A stretch of 64,000 bases of DNA, taken from positions 90,218 to 154,217 of the forward strand of contig NW_023365803.1 of the NCBI RefSeq assembly GCF_000003815.2, in the 5' to 3' direction. The translations under genes and the position numbers were made by a program. The notes below the pieces were generated by a model. The model saw nothing but the letters and a program-made list of their open reading frames with translations, was not told the origin of the DNA and made no database searches. This stretch comes from Branchiostoma floridae (taxonomy: Eukaryota > Chordata > Leptocardii > Amphioxiformes > Branchiostomatidae). Shown piece after piece: positions 37,501-47,400 of the stretch (the first letter of the stretch is position 1; each line of letters begins with the position of its first letter).

Positions 37501-38683
37501 TTTATCCGAACAAGGCAAGCCCCACCCCCACCTCCCACCTAATTTTGGAACGGTATCAGGACAACTCGGCACATGGGACGACTCGGCACTTAGCCAAGTG
37601 GGAAAACTTGGCACCAAGAATATGACATAAAATTGTGAAGGTTTGTGAGAAATGCAACATGTTTAACTGCAAAACATTTCTCTCACTGCAATAACTTGTA
37701 AGTCATACAGTCGGCACAATTTTACGGATATAATAATATTTTTGAGGCTCTGAACGTCACTTCGCGGTAACTTTGAACGGCCGAGGCTCAGATCGGTCAT
37801 CTCAACGCGTTTTTGAAACCTACAAACAGTTGTAATCTATGACCAACAAAATATATTGAACTGCTTATTACATCTATTTTCATATGTACTAACTTGCAAA
37901 CACGGTCTAAGTAGAAGAGAAGTAGAGTGGAATCGTGAAAGAACGCCGATATAACAACTAAAATGGGCTGTTCCAAAAAATAACTGTAGAGGGGGGGTGG
38001 AAGAGGTCAAAAATCAACTTTTGTCCCTACCCTAGTTCCAATCCAGAAATTTCTCAAACCCTCCCTGGTTCCCAGTCCAAATAGCCCCGAACCCTCCCTA
38101 GTTCCAGTCCAAAACTGCCAAAACCCTCCCTAGTTCCAAGTCCAAATTGGCGCAAACCCTCCCTAGTTCCAAATCCAGACGCTTGAACCCTACCCCCCCT
38201 CCAATCCAGCCTCTTCCACCCCCCCCCCCTCTACAGTTATTTTTTGGAACAGCCCAATGGCGTCGCCCGCAACATGTTTTGGGGGACTTGTATCCTTAAA
38301 ATTTGTATCCAAAACGTTACCTCATGGGGTGAGATTGATTTTTACATTCTTATGTCACTTATTATGCTGCCGGAATGATAGGATTATCATTCTTCGAGTG
38401 CAAAATATAAAAGTTATGTGCCGAGTAAGTATGGTGCAGACTAGGGCCGAGTTGTCTCAGGTGCCGAGGGGTCTCGGCCCAATCATACAACACAAAATCA
38501 AGGAGCTTATATTGACAAAATGTAACAATACAGCATTTCATCAATTAATATGTTCACAACAATCTACACGTGTCATAGAGATCTATAGCTGAGGCAACTA
38601 GGCTCTGAAAACGTATTCCCAAGCCTAATTACCCCAACTAAACTAACCTGTGAAGTTGACTCCATGCTGTTTGGGGACGCCAT
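28394..38683 (-). CDS. RING - TRAF zinc finger - MATH-like protein (predicted E3 ligase/TRAF-type adaptor), 8 exons
   Basis: Coding exons in transcript order: 38683-38648, 36175-36090, 34646-34453, 32394-32309, 31718-31519, 30493-30355, 29648-29431 and 28556-28394. All introns are GT-AG and phases join exactly, giving 1122 nt and 373 aa. Residues about 37-79 form a C3HC4 RING finger. About 110-220 contain several TRAF-type C2HC fingers, and about 235-373 match a MATH-like end (GFTWTV, WSLLILP, GEIKGWENAL). RING proteins of this plan bring ubiquitin-conjugating enzymes to substrates bound by the C-terminal domain, in the cytosol and often at receptors. No coiled coil separates the fingers from the MATH-like part, unlike classical TRAFs. 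The start ATG has A at -3. Introns hold MITEs, a foldback repeat and a LINE fragment. Gene structure is well supported; substrate and pathway are unknown. Confidence 0.88.
28950..29040. repeat. GGTCCGG-rich repeat fragment
   Basis: Repeated CAGGTCCGG/GGTCCGGACC motifs like those in the interiors of the elements at 32696-33070 and 6092-6505. No ends were found. Confidence 0.4.
29431..29648 (-). CDS. MATH-like exon 1
   Basis: Starts VMMEPNKTMQVYG, then GFTWTVTDATV and HQWSLLILPTDRKN, the pattern of the first MATH beta strands. Donor GTATGT, phase 2. Confidence 0.85.
30083..30311. mobile_element. MITE-like element, GGGTGGGTAC family (short copy)
   Basis: Left GGGGTGGGTACCAGTACAG and right CTGGTACACAGTACCCATCC form inverted ends around about 190 bp. 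It is related to 6092-6505 and lies in an intron of the RING-TRAF gene. Confidence 0.6.
30355..30493 (-). CDS. TRAF zinc-finger exon 3
   Basis: Completes the previous finger (QHVLTC) and adds TCPLPGCMEMVSDLASH with trailing histidines. Phase 2 to 0. Confidence 0.88.
30868..31336 (-). pseudogene. LINE 3' fragment in an intron of the RING-TRAF gene
   Basis: On the minus strand LCKMRIGAHSLEIERGRYKN, then in another frame ERICKYCSGKAVEDELYFIC and LFLEICKSF, form the C-terminal domain of a LINE polyprotein, including the Cys motif. One frameshift near 31235 joins them. The tail carries TGCAATTAGCCCTCAGGCAT and an AATAAA. A more truncated relative is at 19612-19920. Confidence 0.7.
31519..31718 (-). 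CDS. TRAF zinc-finger exon 2
   Basis: Two and a half C2HC fingers: CEHCSDVMQRKDLEEHIKTSC (shown here only by ligands C-x2-C-x11-H-x4-C), CRTC...HKKFLC, and CPLKCGKIVLR completed in the next exon. Confidence 0.9.
32309..32394 (-). CDS. TRAF zinc-finger exon 1
   Basis: Encodes CNWVGPYGSMAAHDWGC, the C...H...C half of a TRAF-type finger. Acceptor CACAG, donor GTGAGG, phase 1 to 0. Confidence 0.85.
32696..33070 (+). mobile_element. MITE, GTGGTGCGTACCTAAA termini, TA target
   Basis: A 16-bp terminal inverted repeat GTGGTGCGTACCTAAA is read from both ends and flanked by TA on each side (32694-32695, 33071-33072), as for Tc1/mariner-type insertions. The inside has AAGTCCGGACTC motifs. An inverted, one-end-truncated relative is at 45806-46200. 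Confidence 0.85.
33334..33655. mobile_element. MITE-like element, degenerate GGGTTGGGTA copy
   Basis: Aligns in order with 6092-6505 (ACAAAACTGG, TTCTTACTGGAC, GGCATTCACCC, CCTCTGGACCTGAA, TTACCGGTA) but the ends are eroded. Confidence 0.5.
33713..34187. mobile_element. MITE, CAGTCAAACCTGT termini
   Basis: Ends CAGTCAAACCTGTATTAGCG and CGCTATAGACAGGTTTGACTG (reverse complement of the same) flank about 475 bp with several GGCCAC motifs. TA lies directly at the right end and 2 bp from the left end. No intact frame. Confidence 0.75.
34453..34646 (-). CDS. RING-finger exon of the RING-TRAF gene
   Basis: Encodes most of the RING: with CCIC finishing the previous exon, the spacing is C-x2-C-x9-C-x3-H-x2-C-x2-C-x10-C-x2-C, complete for C3HC4 (CQGGHQFCMNC, then ACPQC). 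The exon enters in phase 2 and leaves in phase 1, matching its neighbours. Confidence 0.92.
34722..35694. mobile_element. Foldback-type repeat with about 230-bp arms in the RING-TRAF intron
   Basis: 34722-34950 and the reverse complement of 35440-35694 match throughout (AGGCTACTTAGATCCCCC, TTGGCCTGTCCAC, TGTGTCTGG, AGGCCTTCCTTGCAG). The spacer (34951-35439) holds a TGTG microsatellite and no gene. A related fragment at 49225-49340 shows that the arm is a dispersed family. Confidence 0.8.
34960..35015. repeat. TG/TATG microsatellite
   Basis: TGTGTGTGTACATGTATGTAT-type tract inside the foldback spacer. Confidence 0.9.
36090..36175 (-). CDS. Second coding exon (first zinc ligands of the RING)
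   Basis: An acidic lead FAEEEVKAGICQ, then the start of the RING. The exon ends within the codon of the second zinc-binding cysteine pair, with donor GTGAGT. Confidence 0.85.
37965..38255. mobile_element. MITE with about 43-bp termini, internal 33-bp repeats, AAT target
   Basis: Ends GGGCTGTTCCAAAAAATAAC and its reverse complement continue inward through CTGTAGAGGGGGG. The flanks are AAT (37962-37964 and 38256-38258). The interior (about 38070-38195) has four or five units of the type AACCCTCCCTAGTTCCAAGT. It lies in the first intron of the RING-TRAF gene. Confidence 0.85.
38648..38683 (-). CDS. First coding exon of the RING-TRAF gene
   Basis: Twelve codons (MASPNSMESTSQ), then donor GTTAGT. 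Phase 0 joins to 36175. The exon is short, so it is less certain than the others. Confidence 0.65.
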
Positions 38684-38689
38684 GTTGTC

Positions 38690-40740
38690 GAGCGCTGGGT
38701 TTCCCTAGGTCTCAGTACGCAGTATTTATGGGCAAATAGTAGCCTGGTGAAAAGTAGTGCGTCATAGTATTTGCAACGGCAAACTTTTTCTTCCGTGCAC
38801 AACAGAGAAGTGGAAACTGTGGTGAATTGTAGAGGAATAAATCAGTTTTGAGACTTTACAGTGGAATTGTGATGCTTCTTCGGCCGGCGTGAATTTGCGC
38901 ATTGATACCGTACCAGACACTGCCTGTGCGTAGCCTGCCCTTTCTTCATTGTTCTTCTAATATGCTCCTGACCAATCAGAGAGCACCCAGCCCTGTGACC
39001 CCAAAGTTTAACCCCAAAAACAAGATGGCACCGAAAAGTCCGCGAACTGCAAAAATACAGTTTATAAAAAGCCCGTCCTTCGGGATCAGCCTTACATGTA
39101 CATCTAATAATGATAATAATAATAATGATATCGGGTGTATTTTGCAGCCAGTAGAAACCCCAGTGTGAGGCACCTCCTCGAGCACGGGACCCCCGTTATA
39201 CGTCCATCCCGGAATCCACAGGAAATCACATGAAGGAGTGTAATCTACTCAAAGACATTATGTTTTGATGAGTAACGTTAAACATGGCAGGTCGCTATAT
39301 TTTGGCAAAGAGTCATCTACTTTTTCAAACTTGAAGGTCCGCTTTTTACAGTCCAAAATGTTTCAAAGGCGAACTGACTGACATTTTTCATGCACTGAGT
39401 TCAGTTTCAAATTTGAACTCACAGCTAATATATCGTACAAAAAATCATAGTTGCAAGAAGCACTCATCATGACTCATGACTTACATAGCTTTTCACTCAC
39501 AGTTTTTTTTCTTCTTAGAAATATGAAGAACTTGTAATCACGGTGCCTATATTCAAGGAGCTTTTATCAGGAATATTCTTTGCAATCTAGGAGCTAGACC
39601 AGACTTACTGATACAGTCTGACCACCAGATGATGTTTCCCTACCTGGCTTTTTCCCTACCACTCTCTACTTTCCATTTTCCTTGTTTAGGGGAAGCAGAA
39701 GTATCTTTATGTGCCAGCAAACTAAGTTAAAGTCTTTTATCTATTGTTTCTAGATTTTATAAGTGTGTCAAAGAGACTAATTGATTCTCTATTCTACAGT
39801 GTCTTAGTCCTGCCGTGCACTCATGTTAACAGTATGGTAGTCAGTGACAGACTGAGGCCAGACAGTTTACACTAGCCGAATTTATTGGGTGCTTTTATAG
39901 TGAAATCTCATGGTCCCGATATACTGCAAATCGCAAATAAATCTAGTGCTCGTGGAAGGCCACAAAGGGAGTGTTTGCCATCCTGAAAACTGACCCGATT
40001 GTAAACAAAGGACACACGCTGGTTGCATTATGCAGATTGGGGCCCGGGTAATTGGCATCTAAATGGGGAATATAGCCGGTGCGTATTTTGAAAAAAAAAT
40101 TGATTGTGGTGCTTGAGTGTGAAGACGATATGTAACCAAATGAATTGGTTGCCTTGGGTGATTGAATCGGATTGATACTATTAGATCATATTTGTAGTTT
40201 AATAATTTCTTATGACTGTAATTTCTCATGATTATTTTGACATTCTTGATGGATGACAAGCATCATCTTATTTGAAAAAACAACCATATTGTTGTTTCAG
40301 AGACTTAAACCTGTTTATCAGAAACAATAAGGTTATTACTTTGTGCCTTTGAAATCATTTGTAGATGTATGATGAAAATGTGGCAAGTATGGATTTTTAG
40401 ACAATGCTGGATACCAGGCTATTTAAGATTACTCTCACCAACCTTTGTGTGCCTATCAACAAGATAACTCAAGAACAACTGGATGGACTTCATGCAGGCC
40501 TCGAAATAAGCTTTTTCCATATGATATTGTCCCATAAAATTGTTCCCAAAAATAAGTTTCAATGGTCCTAAATTGAGGGTGGTCTCAACCAGATTTTTAG
40601 GAAGCATGTACCACAACAATAAAGTTTAGTCAGAGTACAGTATTTCTGTATAAAATGTCCATAACAATAAACTAAAAATCAACACAGATTCAAATGTGTC
40701 TTATGTGATTTATTATTGGATATTATCAGACATTCAAGGC
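38690..40740. other. Intergenic stretch, no gene recognised
   Basis: Upstream of the RING-TRAF start. It has an AATAATGAT microsatellite at 39105-39130 and the SINE fragment at 39166-39225. No supported coding region. Confidence 0.5.
39166..39225 (-). mobile_element. SINE tail fragment
   Basis: The minus strand reads GGATGGACGTATAACGGGGG, TCCCGTGCTCGAGGAGG, matching the body of the SINE at 26402-26660. Confidence 0.5.
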
Positions 40741-40746
40741 AAATTT

Positions 40747-41215
40747 CCACTTGTTATGTTACTAAAGTTACAGCAAATGGTCCCTACAAAGGACTGGGGA
40801 GTACCAAACTACATGTTTTTGTAGTACACAAAATACAAACGTTTTCCAGTTGCTACATTACTTAGTTACAGAAAGTGGTCCACAAAAATGAGAACTATGC
40901 TATTACACAAAATACAACTGTTTTCAACAGACAAAAAACAACTTTCAGTCCAACTTCCACTTGTTACATTACTAAATTTACAGCATGAGGTCCATGTACA
41001 GGAGTCTGGGATTACCATTATTTCTGTTACAAAAATATAGCTGTTTCCAACAAACAAACAAAAAATTCAGTCCAACTTCCACTTGTTACGGTACAAGATT
41101 TATCGCAAGTGGTCCCCGTACAGTAGTCTTCGAGTATCATTATTACTATTACCAAGGAGCTTATATCACAAAAAATACAACTGACCACAAAAAAAAACAA
41201 CTGTCGGTCCAACTT
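40747..41215. repeat. 100-120-bp tandem repeats next to the Merlin 3' end, four copies
   Basis: Units start near 40747, 40846, 40956 and 41077 with CCACTTGTTACATTACTAAA-like openings, then AGTGGTCC and ACAAAATACAACTG. Such arrays may be subterminal repeats of the Merlin element, but its termini were not located. Confidence 0.75.
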
Positions 41216-41314
41216 GAAAACAAAAACAAAAAAAATACAATCCATGTGTTTTTGTTCAAACTTCTTATTATTCAATTTAATGGAGTATAAGATACTAAAG
41301 GTAATGCGGCAAAA

Positions 41315-41400
41315 TCAGAAACACACCAGGCCATCTAATTGGAGCTTTCAGAATATGCTTAGGTACATTACAGAGAAGTATCGTGGAAAATACCCCAAAA
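41315..41400 (+). pseudogene. Inverted fragment of the Merlin transposase C-terminus
   Basis: The plus strand encodes FQNMLRYITEKYRGKY, matching LQNMLKYITEKYCM at the end of the transposase encoded on the opposite strand at 41577-41640. Nucleotide identity over about 55 bp is evident by eye. Two tail ends thus face each other across about 180 bp. Confidence 0.75.
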
Positions 41401-41576
41401 ACAACAACTGCCCAGAATTCTACATAAATGGATAGTTATAAAAACTGATTGAGCAACAATACATTTTGATCATACAAGAGCTGTAAGAATTTGAACAGTC
41501 CTAAGACTGTTGCTAAACACTCTACCCTTAAACATGTCAAGACTGACAGTCTACACAAATGTAAGCTGACTTGGTT

Positions 41577-42545
41577 TTACATGCAATACTTCTCTGTGAT
41601 ATACTTAAGCATGTTCTGAAGGCCCTCATTGGATGTCCTACAGTACCTTTCTCTCCACATAAACTCCTTCAAGTACGATTCCAAATCCGTGGGCAGGCAT
41701 CCCCTCATCCGACGCAGTTTTGCTTTTTTTCTGCTCCAATATGCCTCAATGTGCTGAGTATGTACACCTGTGGTGGGGTCCACAAAGTTCTGTGAGTGGT
41801 TTACTGTACCATGATGAACAATGTTTGGTAGGTGGTGAACATTGCGATATGCAGCCCATTGATCGCTATGTATGGTTGAGCCAGGCAACACGCACCTCTC
41901 TATGATAGGAAGGAGAGTGGCCTGATCCCTGCGCTCAACTACAGTCATATAGCCGATGGCCGGGCGTACGTCTGTCTGGACAATTCCGAAAACCCAGATG
42001 GGCTTAGGCCTGCGTCCCCTGCCATATTTTGGAGTTTTCCGAAAACAGGATTCATCCATTTCTAAAATCGCACTTGCCCCGCCCATCGGGACCACTGGTA
42101 CATCTATTAGTTTGAAATCACACAAACGCCTCATGAGCCTGCACATTGCAGACAGTGTCTTCTTCCCGACGAAGCCAACCACTCTCAGCTCATTCTGGAT
42201 TTCTGTGATGAGTTTGTCTTCGCACCACTTCTGAATAAAGCGCATCCAGATTGCCAACGATACCTTTGGAAACTCTTGAAAAATACTGCCGGCTCTGATG
42301 CTGGTTGTGGACCTGCAGGCAGGGACAGGACACCGCCAGGCGAATTTGTCGGCGATGTCTCTCTTCTTCTTGAACTCCATGTCCACATTCGGACAATGCT
42401 CACATTGCATGGACCAATGCAACAGTTCTAGTCCCTGCATCCAGTTGATAAGATGGAAAATCGATTTGTTGGGGGAAGTGAGGGTTTCCAAGTCAAGTTC
42501 AGACACGGGTTTTGACATGTTAATGTTCACACCTGTAGCTTTCAC
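41577..42545 (-). CDS. Merlin/IS1595-type (ISXO2-like) DNA transposase, intact, 322 aa
   Basis: A single uninterrupted frame from ATG. Residues C48, C51, C72 and C77 form an N-terminal zinc-ribbon-like motif. The catalytic triad fits D164 (EMDESCF), D228 (HSDQW) and E267 (HIEAYW), and a basic tail (SRKKAKLRR) follows. This is the ISXO2-like DDE domain of Merlin elements, whose transposase cuts at terminal inverted repeats and generates 8-9-bp target duplications; length is in the family range. The gene has no visible intron and lies between the two cellular genes, on the strand of the RING-TRAF gene. All key residues are present, so activity is possible, but terminal repeats for this copy were not found and a domesticated gene cannot be excluded. 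Confidence 0.93.
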   Translation of the reverse strand: MKATGVNINMSKPVSELDLETLTSPNKSIFHLINWMQGLELLHWSMQCEHCPNVDMEFKKKRDIADKFAWRCPVPACRSTTSIRAGSIFQEFPKVSLAIWMRFIQKWCEDKLITEIQNELRVVGFVGKKTLSAMCRLMRRLCDFKLIDVPVVPMGGASAILEMDESCFRKTPKYGRGRRPKPIWVFGIVQTDVRPAIGYMTVVERRDQATLLPIIERCVLPGSTIHSDQWAAYRNVHHLPNIVHHGTVNHSQNFVDPTTGVHTQHIEAYWSRKKAKLRRMRGCLPTDLESYLKEFMWRERYCRTSNEGLQNMLKYITEKYCM

Positions 42546-42659
42546 TGTTGACAGTCAATTGCTATGTTGCCCCCACACTGTAGCTGTTGACCCAAGAATA
42601 ATATTGTTGCAGCGTAGGAAAAGCCTTGTTGTGTAGTGTCAACTTCTTATCGCCAAACA

Positions 42660-44440
42660 CCTGACATGAGGATAAAATAAAAAATATGATTAAATAACAT
42701 GCATATTACCTTATATATCATTTTAGGAATATGCTTACCACATATGCAATAACATGCAAATTATACTCTCTTTTCATGCTAGAGCCATGCATATTCCTCG
42801 TAAATAAAAACGTAAAAAACAAAGACTTGTGACTTGTCAGGAAAATACACAGCGGTAAATCACAAACCAATTACTCCTAGACACCCTTGAGATCATTAGT
42901 TATCACCCCATGGCCTTCTAATATTTCCAATAATCGACAACTCACGTGAAATTTGTCAGAGAAAGCTACTCTTTTAATGTTTTTTTTTTTTTTAACCTTC
43001 TTCCTCTAATCCTCTAGATTTGAAATTACACCAGTGCGCATGTCTGAAATCTCGCTTTCGTTCCCTACGTAGTTTGAAAGCCAGGAAACGGCATGTTGAG
43101 ATTTTCACAGGTAACGATAATACTCTCCAAGCTGAGGTCGAGTCTCGAAGATATAGTAGTAGTCGGAAAATTTACCGGCGCGCACCTCTGCTTGGACAAA
43201 AAGCCAACATGGCCGCACTTGTGACCATGTGTATGTGGTGTAGGCAGAGAGAATAAACAAGGAGGTTAAAATCATTGATATATTAAAACGTTACCATAAT
43301 TTCCCAGCTTTCTCAATGTGTAAATTATAGTTCCGTTTAATCAAACAAATATATCAGTAATTGTCGCTTTGTCACCAGATGGACAGCACCAGAAAAACAA
43401 AAAAGACAACTTACATGCTTAACCCCGGGACTCAGAACTGGAAAGAGACTCTACCCTCTGATGTTGTTGATGTCCTTGCTCAACGTCTAGTATTTAGCTA
43501 GACGTGAACTCTTGATGCTGTGTGTATCTTGGTACAGTAGTTTTCAATGACAAGACTCTAACGTTAGGTGAAATGTCTCTTGGTGTGTCAACGTAAACGT
43601 CGACGCGCGATTCGAATACTCTGTGAAAGATGGCGGATAGTTATAACCGGCGTCGTGATCTGCTCATGTGACGTAAAGACGATTCCACTCATTTGAAGGG
43701 GGTTACTAACTCACTCACTCACGGCCCGTATTATACTAGTAGTTTAAAACTCAGTGGTTTAATACATCACCTGCTTTAATCCGTTAAAATATACCTACAC
43801 CATTAGTTCTTAATATTTTTTTGGTCATTCTTACTAGAGGTAGTTAACACCGCTTAGTCTTTCCAAGGAGCTTATATCCAAGGAGCTTATATCCTTGGTC
43901 TTTCCAAGGTAACAAATGCGTTACATCATGAGTTGATTGTTGTTGTTCTTGTTGATGTAACGTTACTTGCTTTCTGGAATTTACTCTGGTGCTTCTCCCC
44001 TGGTACTTTGCATATTCTCACTTACTAGTAATTCCCCTCATTGAATCTTGCTGTTGATTTAACGTCGTTATGTAACGCCTGATACATCCTCTGTCTGGTC
44101 CGTTTGGTCAGAGTTCATGTGATTCGACGTATCCATTCAACTGAAGGACTGTATTACATAATACTAAATGCTCTAAAAGTATAAAACTCGCATTTTCTAC
44201 TATTATATATTCTTTATTATATACCTATTGTTTTCATTATTGTCTATGTCGTCATAACAAACTGTGTAGATAGTGCAAAAATTAGTGCATTAATAGCCTA
44301 ATCATCAATGGTTTAGTCTGAGCCAATATGACCTTTGACCCGAAGTGGCGGAGCTGGACTGTTTTTGATACAGCACTCAGCAGCGCACACATTTCCTGGA
44401 GCTCGACTTCTACGCGATAGATTCGCTTTACCACGACTAG
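42660..44440. other. Intergenic stretch, no gene recognised
   Basis: It contains GAAAGATGGCGG near 43627, a short start-like motif whose frame stops after about 14 codons, and the AAGGAGCTTATATCC repeats at 43862-43910. No supported coding region; the 78-codon frame at 43020 has no domain. Confidence 0.5.
43862..43910. repeat. Direct and inverted CCAAGGAGCTTATATCC repeats
   Basis: AAGGAGCTTATATCC occurs twice in tandem, and CCAAGGA pairs with TCCTTGG to make a small hairpin. Related AAGGAGCTTAT motifs lie at 38500 and 41155, all in the same direction. Confidence 0.7.
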
Positions 44441-44442
44441 CC

Positions 44443-44463
44443 ATGGCATCCAGACAAGGAGAG
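44443..44463 (+). CDS. First coding exon (MASRQGE) of the UAS-like gene
   Basis: ATG in a good context (GCCATGG), seven codons, donor GTGAGT, phase 0, which matches the exon opening at 47003. Short, hence moderate confidence. Confidence 0.6.
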
Positions 44464-47400
44464 GTGAGTAACTATAGTTAGCTCCAGCCCTGCTCAACCC
44501 CAGAATGATTTTGTCACATTCTAAACAGATACATACAGAGTAGAGTAGAGTAGAGTTTTTCAGTCGGTACAGAGAGAGAGTTCCTCATTATTTGTCCTAG
44601 CTACAGTACCATTGACATTGTCCCGTGGTCTCGAGTGTGACTCACATCGAAGTGCTAATTAACACAATCTGCATAACGCCAGACTAGCGTGGGCTTTCAC
44701 TCGTCCAGGAAACAAAGACTTTCGGCCGGGATTTCAGCGATTTTTAGGATGATATTCATTTCATACACTGCCATGGCCATGGAGAGGTCTCATATTTTGC
44801 AGAGAAATGGACACATTCACCCTTCCTTTGTGTCAGTGGGCTTGGGTTGGCAGCAAAAATCACACTCCTATTGTTATGCGTGTAGACAATAGATGTTGGT
44901 GACTTTCGCATATGATAATCTCATTAAAAAACCTGTTTTTCAAGACAAGGAAGACTGAGAAAAAACAGACATTAGACCTTGTTTATCTTTATGTTAGCAC
45001 CAGACTGTGCTGCTAGTAGTGGTGCCAAGCTTCTAAAAGCCTCCTATATGGTGATTTGCCATGATTTCTACCCAAAAATGTATCCCTTGCCTTTCTTTCC
45101 CATCAAATATTCTGGTTTTGTGACATTTCTGTTTGCAAATTTCACTCAGCAAGGTGGCCTAGTATGGTGGAAAACTTCACTGTATAAATGCGGGTGATAA
45201 GTTTTTATTTTGTTTCTTTTGAAAAGAGCCTCCTACTAGTCCTAGATTAATTAACATGTGAAGTTGCATTTCTTTTTATATTTCAATAGATACTTTGAAA
45301 ATGTACTTAACTTGGACATGTATTATACTTAAGTCAATTGGTCTGAATTTGAAAGATTCTAAAGCTTAAGTGTCGGGGGAAAAAATGCAACAGCTTCTCC
45401 AGGAATCCTACCTCTCCGAACCACTCCCCCCTAATAGCCACGCGTTACGTTGCATCGGCCGCAGCGCGGCCTCCAGCACCACTCCCCTAAAATTTTCTGG
45501 GGAGACCCCTGATATTTTATTTAGGTCTCAAATTCAGCGTTATGATCCAGACATTTAAAAAACCTGGCAAATCATATCGGACGATCTCGCTATAACACTA
45601 CAAAGTATGTAAGTAAGTTGTTATTGGGAGAAATAAGACAACACACTAATTTTTTCTAGATAAACAAGTTTGACAGTCTCTGTTTTCATCGTAATTTTAA
45701 CATGCAGAAACATACAATTTTTTGAGCGTGAAGTTGTATTCATGTTGAGGGGAGAGTGCTGATTCGCAAAATGATCGGGTCAGGTCCTAATATGCCGAGT
45801 CTGTAGTGGTGCATACCTAAACTCATATTCAGGTTCAGGTCCGGATTCAAGTCCAGCAGTTCAGGTTCAGGTCCGGACTTTTAAGTCCGGACCTGAACCC
45901 ATAGTTGCATATTATGTGCGCTGGAAAGTTTTCTTTTTTGAGGGGGAGGGGGGATGGTGCATATGAATTGCATGTTAGTATGAACTGAAATGCAATGTGA
46001 AAAATACTTGCAACTTATATACAGCCAGTGTAAACACAGAATGTTTCTGGGTTTTTTCAAGTGCAAATTTCACTGTCTATGGAAGGTTTTAGATGGTTTA
46101 GAACAAGAAAAGGGGATAGGTGACAGATAGCTTTTTGCAAGTCCGGACTCTCAAGTCCGGACATTTAGGTTTTTTTTGACTTGGACCTAATCATTTTTAT
46201 TCGAATCGTTTTTCTGAGTGTGAATGGGGTCTACGTGTCTGCATTTTTTTCGGCATAATTGTGTAACTCCCTGTGCATTTTTATAACAGATTTTTACACT
46301 GAAGTTCGGTAGATATCAGCTGTCTTGTTGTGAAAGTATCAGACCCCACTAAAACACTCATCAAAACATACTGTATTTCAGTAGATTATACACTCCTTCA
46401 TGTGTTTTCCGGTGTTTTCCTCTGTTTTCCGGTATAAAGGCTGACCAGATTGACCTAGCCTGGGTTAATCTCCAAGCAGATCTTGCGTGGCATAAGACAG
46501 CATCATAAGCTAGTGAAGGAGTTTAGCCGGCAGAGGAGTAAATTGGGCACGCAAAGCTGATATGATTTAATTGCAAGGTATTATTAGGTTAAAAAGGATG
46601 TATTGAGAATTCTGTGTTTGCAGAAATAATTACAAATTGCAGAACAAAATGTTGACCAGAAAAAAGTATTTGTACATTTTTCAGAAGAGGAGATTATGGT
46701 TAATAGTCCAATTATTAAGGTTGTGTGAGTAAATGTCTTTTGCAATTGGTGGAAGTACAGGTAACTGATGTAAGCTTAGCTGACAAAATACAAAATAAAT
46801 AAATACAAAAATGTATTTAGCCCTGTCTGAGAACACATCCTGACTTGCACGGCAAATTGCAGCATCTCTTGGATTCTGAAAATTTAAAAAAAGCATTCTT
46901 TATTCAAGAAAATACAATAGCATCATTAGAAAGGCAAAGCCAAGAAGAAACTTTTTACTTTTAGTTTCAACTTTGAATGACCTTTGATTCATTTTTCTAC
47001 AGCTGGATAGTACTGATTCAGAAGATGATCTGAATCTGATGGATCTGGACCCTTTGCCACGTGGTCGAATAGTTAGTCAGAGTAGTACAAGGGAAGCAGG
47101 AGTCACAAGAAAACTGTTACTTCTTGATCACGAGACGAACAAAGTGCCTAAAGGTGCCTTAAGGACCAGATTGGAGAACACACCCGATAGAGTTGCACTG
47201 ATCCATATCAACAACCACGACACAAGGGACCAGATAATCAGAAAAGTCCACAGAGCATTTGAGGATGCAGGAACGCAGTTGAGGTATGAAGTAAACAAAT
47301 AGAATAGATGAACAAAAACATTTAGAAAAATTTTCATTGATAATTTACCTAGAGACTTGTTTGTAACTGTAATAGATTTATTTGTAAATGTTGTAAAATG

